Source: Actinomycetota bacterium (lineage in GTDB: Bacteria; Actinomycetota; Acidimicrobiia; Acidimicrobiales; Ilumatobacteraceae). Taken from it: a DNA stretch of 16,436 nt. The notes under the pieces were generated by a model. That model did not search any database. It saw nothing but the letters and a program-made list of their open reading frames with translations, and had not been told where the DNA came from. The DNA is taken from contig SYNW01000123.1 in assembly GCA_005805045.1 (NCBI GenBank), positions 1 to 16,436 of the forward strand, written 5' to 3'. Numbering within the stretch: the first letter of the stretch is position 1; every line of letters begins with the position of its first letter. The position numbers were made by a program, and so were the translations under genes. Below, one piece after another: positions 14,379 through 16,436 of this stretch.

Positions 14379-15537
14379 TTCGCTGCGTCATCACTTCCCC
14401 GGAGTGAGAGATGGTTGGGCTCGCTTTGACGGGCCAGCCGGAACCCAAATGGTGGATGTTGCTATCAATGCGATGACCGAATGGGCTGCGACTGGCTCGA
14501 ACGCCAACACTGGCGGATATTTTGCAGCCGCCGATGCCTGCGACGCATTACTTGACTCGACGCGCAGTGTTCTCGGCGAGTTTCTTGGCGCCGATCCCGC
14601 CGGAATATGTCTGGGCGCAAACATGACGACGATGACGATGGCACTTACTCGGGCGATAGCCCGAACACTCAAACCTGGTGATCGAATCGTTGGCACTCGT
14701 TTAGATCATGAAGCCAATGTTTCGCCGTGGCGAATTGCTTGCGAACTTTCGGGGGCAGAACATGTGCTCACGCCATTTGATCCACAAACTGGGCGACTCG
14801 ATATGGTCGCTTTCGAACAATTAGTAAACGATCGCACCAAATGGGTCGCCGTCTCAGGTGCGTCGAACTTGATCGGCACGATGCCCGACCTAAAAGCCGT
14901 AATCAAAGTCGCTCATAAGCACAGTGCACGAGTTTTTATTGACGCTGTGGCTTTGGCACCACACAAACAAATAAATATTCGTGAATTGGGTTGCGATGCA
15001 CTCGCAACCTCACCATATAAATGGTATGGGCCTCACGCTGGGGTGATGTATATCGAACCTGCGCTTCTTGATTCGCTGCCCGTGGCCAAGGTACGCCCGG
15101 CCAGCGATACCGGCCCGCGAAGATTTGAAACCGGAACTCCAAATTTTGAAGCCATCGCCGCGACACAGGCTGCGGCTCGCTTTTTGATCGAAGAAGACAT
15201 GCAAAAACTAAATGCAATCGAGGGTGCGGTGTTTAAACCACTGCTTGAAGGGTTGCTCGAAACGCGAGGCGTGCATGTTTGGGGACCACGTGATTTAGGT
15301 TCGCGTGCGCCGACTGTGTCGTTCACTATCGACTCGATGACGCCCGACCGCGTGGCACAAGAACTCGCCTCGAAAAAAATCGCGGTTTGGTCGGGCGACT
15401 CTTATGCCGTTGAGGTTGTCGCCCAACTCGGCCTAACGCAAAGTGGCGGTGTCGTGCGGGCAGGCATTGTGCGCTACGTAGACAATGATGATGTAAATAA
15501 TTTTCTTGCGGCTGTTCGCGGGCTCGTTAGTCGGTAG
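14359..15537 (+). CDS. Class V aminotransferase-fold PLP enzyme (desulfurase-like, Cys-less)
   Basis: About 392 residues, fold type I PLP enzyme. Starting from TTG 14359, the PLP lysine is K221 in SPYKWYGPHAG, D195 (VFIDAV) would contact the pyridine nitrogen, and H117 (RLDHEAN) stacks on the ring. The opening FPGVRDGWARFDGPAGTQ and the NANTGGY motif match the cysteine-desulfurase-like subfamily often named after VC1184. The loop that carries the catalytic Cys in true desulfurases reads WSGDSYA (344-350), so sulfur transfer from cysteine is doubtful and the substrate is unknown. The start is uncertain: TTG 14296 would overlap the upstream gene by 83 nt, and GTG 14404 would cut the conserved FPG. 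It overlaps or abuts the small barrel protein and precedes tRNA-Pro by 12 nt. Confidence 0.85.
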   Translation: MPNAQNNSLRHHFPGVRDGWARFDGPAGTQMVDVAINAMTEWAATGSNANTGGYFAAADACDALLDSTRSVLGEFLGADPAGICLGANMTTMTMALTRAIARTLKPGDRIVGTRLDHEANVSPWRIACELSGAEHVLTPFDPQTGRLDMVAFEQLVNDRTKWVAVSGASNLIGTMPDLKAVIKVAHKHSARVFIDAVALAPHKQINIRELGCDALATSPYKWYGPHAGVMYIEPALLDSLPVAKVRPASDTGPRRFETGTPNFEAIAATQAAARFLIEEDMQKLNAIEGAVFKPLLEGLLETRGVHVWGPRDLGSRAPTVSFTIDSMTPDRVAQELASKKIAVWSGDSYAVEVVAQLGLTQSGGVVRAGIVRYVDNDDVNNFLAAVRGLVSR

Positions 15538-15549
15538 CATTACTCAGTC

Positions 15550-15622
15550 CGGGGAGTGGCGCAGTTGGTAGCGTGCCTGGTTTGGGACCAGGAGGCCGGG
15601 GGTTCAAGTCCCCCCTCCCCGA
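15550..15622 (+). tRNA. tRNA-Pro (anticodon UGG)
   Basis: A full cloverleaf of 73 nt. The acceptor stem CGGGGAG/CTCCCCG (15550-15556 with 15615-15621) has seven pairs, the first C-G as is typical of tRNA-Pro. D arm 15559-15574, anticodon stem CCTGG/CCAGG with loop TTTGGGA (15581-15587) and anticodon TGG at 15583-15585. The T arm is GGGGG-TTCAAGT-CCCCC (15598-15614), and the discriminator is A at 15622. CCA is not encoded (the next bases are CAA), so it must be added by the CCA-adding enzyme. It lies 12 nt after the aminotransferase-fold gene and only 2 nt before the next ATG. Confidence 0.97.
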
Positions 15623-15624
15623 CA

Positions 15625-16056
15625 ATGAGCGACATAACGAGCGACAAAACTTCGGCACAAATTTTGCAGACAGCGAAATACGTCTCGTTGATCACCTTTC
15701 GCAAATCTGGTGAGCCGGTGCGCAGCCCAGTTTGGTTCGCCCGCTTCGGAGACAACCCCAATGGGTACGGTGTGATCACCGAAACAAATGTGGGTAAGGT
15801 CAAGCGTGTTCGCGCGAACTCAAGAATCGAAGTCCAAGTTTGTGACGTAAAAGGCCGAGTCAAGACGAATGCTCCCAAGTTTTCGGGGGTTGCGCGGTTG
15901 GTGACCGGCGAGCAGGCTGTAGCCGTACGCAAAGCAATCGCCAAGCAATACGGCCTGACCTACAAACTGTTCTCGATTTACTTGGTCGTCTCGGGTCTGT
16001 TCAAGAAAAAAGACGGGCTACCTGAAACGAACATTATTTTTGAACTGGAGAACTAA
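15625..16056 (+). CDS. PPOX-class probable F420-dependent oxidoreductase
   Basis: A 143-residue split-barrel (pyridoxamine-phosphate-oxidase-like) protein. The run YVSLITFRKSGEPVRSPVWF (20-39), then GKVKRVRANSRIEVQVCD (59-76) and a late AIAKQYGL helix match the small family of F420-binding flavin/deazaflavin oxidoreductases typified by Rv2061c. Such proteins bind F420 (or FMN/heme in relatives) and reduce small molecules; the substrate is unknown. The ATG at 15625 is chosen because it gives the family N-terminus; the frame stays open through the tRNA upstream, but that part is not protein-like. There is no room for a ribosome-binding site, as the start is 2 nt from the tRNA 3' end. The stop overlaps the convergent menC-like gene by 4 nt. 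Confidence 0.85.
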   Translation: MSDITSDKTSAQILQTAKYVSLITFRKSGEPVRSPVWFARFGDNPNGYGVITETNVGKVKRVRANSRIEVQVCDVKGRVKTNAPKFSGVARLVTGEQAVAVRKAIAKQYGLTYKLFSIYLVVSGLFKKKDGLPETNIIFELEN

Positions 16057-16436
16057 TTTTTTGAAATTTCAAACACTGCGACTCGTTTGAATTTTTCCAT
16101 CATTTCGGTCAGCGGCTCGACGCCAATGCCGGTTGAGTTCGGCACCGCGATATGGCCATTCACGATGACGAATGGCGGGGTGATGTCGCGGGCAAAATAG
16201 CGGGCCGAGGCTGAAACATCTCCTGGCAACGTAAAACCCGGCAACGCGGCCAGTGCAAGATTCGCCGCACGACCGATGCCGGTCTCGAGCATTCCTCCGC
16301 ACCACACTGGCACGCCCCGCGACAAGCACAAATCGTGAATCTTTTTTGCTTCAAGATAACCGCCAACACGGCCAGGCTTGATGTTGATCACCGAACACGC
16401 CTCGAGATCGAGTGCGCCGCGAGCACTGTCGAGAGA
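16053..16436 (-). CDS. menC: o-Succinylbenzoate synthase-like enolase-superfamily enzyme, C-terminal part
   Basis: The 5' end lies beyond the window; 127 C-terminal residues are present and the frame is open to the edge. They form the end of the TIM barrel of the MenC / N-acylamino acid racemase group. The catalytic Lys is K20 of the fragment in INIKPGRVGG, and GVPVWCGGMLETGIGR (46-61) followed by LPGFTLPGDVSAS are diagnostic. The type-2 MenC enzymes dehydrate SHCHC to o-succinylbenzoate in menaquinone synthesis, and some members also racemise N-acylamino acids, so activity cannot be fixed from this part. The conserved DES metal-ligand motif must lie just outside. The stop overlaps the F420-enzyme stop by 4 nt. 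Confidence 0.88.
   Translation of the reverse strand, partial: SLDSARGALDLEACSVINIKPGRVGGYLEAKKIHDLCLSRGVPVWCGGMLETGIGRAANLALAALPGFTLPGDVSASARYFARDITPPFVIVNGHIAVPNSTGIGVEPLTEMMEKFKRVAVFEISKN

Noticed and set aside
15556..15624. Coding start of the F420 enzyme inside the tRNA
   Set aside because: The bases form a complete tRNA-Pro cloverleaf, and the family N-terminus fits the ATG at 15625.
1..16436. Mobile element, defence system, CRISPR array or new gene cluster
   Set aside because: Nearly every gene belongs to a conserved core family in a known order; no transposase, integrase, direct-repeat array or toxin-antitoxin pair was found.

Overview
This window is a core-genome stretch from what is most likely a moderate-GC actinomycete (Actinomycetota), plausibly of the Acidimicrobiia. 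The reasons are the gene order ndk-mreB-mreC-mreD-mrdA-rodA-rne-rplU-rpmA next to folC-clpX-clpP-tig, which matches the arrangement known from Streptomyces; a ClpP of the actinobacterial ClpP2 type; a probable F420-dependent oxidoreductase; and base composition near half GC, much lower than Streptomyces. The lineage is an inference and no species can be named.

Layout. Positions 2-373 (+) hold the 3' end of a nucleoside hydrolase gene. From 14034 down to 366 (-), thirteen co-oriented genes run in the order tig, clpP, clpX, folC, ndk, mreB, mreC, mreD, mrdA, rodA, rne, rplU, rpmA. Several are coupled by overlapping or nearly abutting stops and starts: mreC/mreD share ATGA, mreD/mrdA share TGATG, and the gaps mrdA/rodA, ndk/mreB and rplU/rpmA are 2-3 nt. 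Gaps above 75 nt occur only before clpP, before rne and before rplU, and these are the likeliest internal promoter or leader sites. From 14064 to 16056 (+) lie a small SH3/KOW-like protein, a class V aminotransferase fold protein, tRNA-Pro(UGG) and a probable F420-dependent enzyme whose ATG begins 3 nt after the tRNA. From 16053 to the right edge (-) is the C-terminal part of a MenC-type enolase-superfamily enzyme.

How the genes work together. Trigger factor, ClpP and ClpX form a folding and proteolysis block. FolC and Ndk supply folate and nucleotides. MreB, MreC, MreD, PBP2 and RodA are the complete core of the lateral-wall elongation machine. RNase E/G, L21 and L27 serve RNA turnover and the ribosome. 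The plus-strand genes on the right are accessory metabolism.

No stretch of 300 bases lacks a gene. I see no insertion sequence, CRISPR array, prophage, attachment site or origin. I did not find a convincing undescribed multi-gene system. The points most worth a second look are the tRNA/ORF junction, the four-cysteine segment in PBP2, the lone ClpP2-type clpP, the MreC linker, the structured rne leader, and the unidentified small protein paired with a Cys-less desulfurase-like enzyme.
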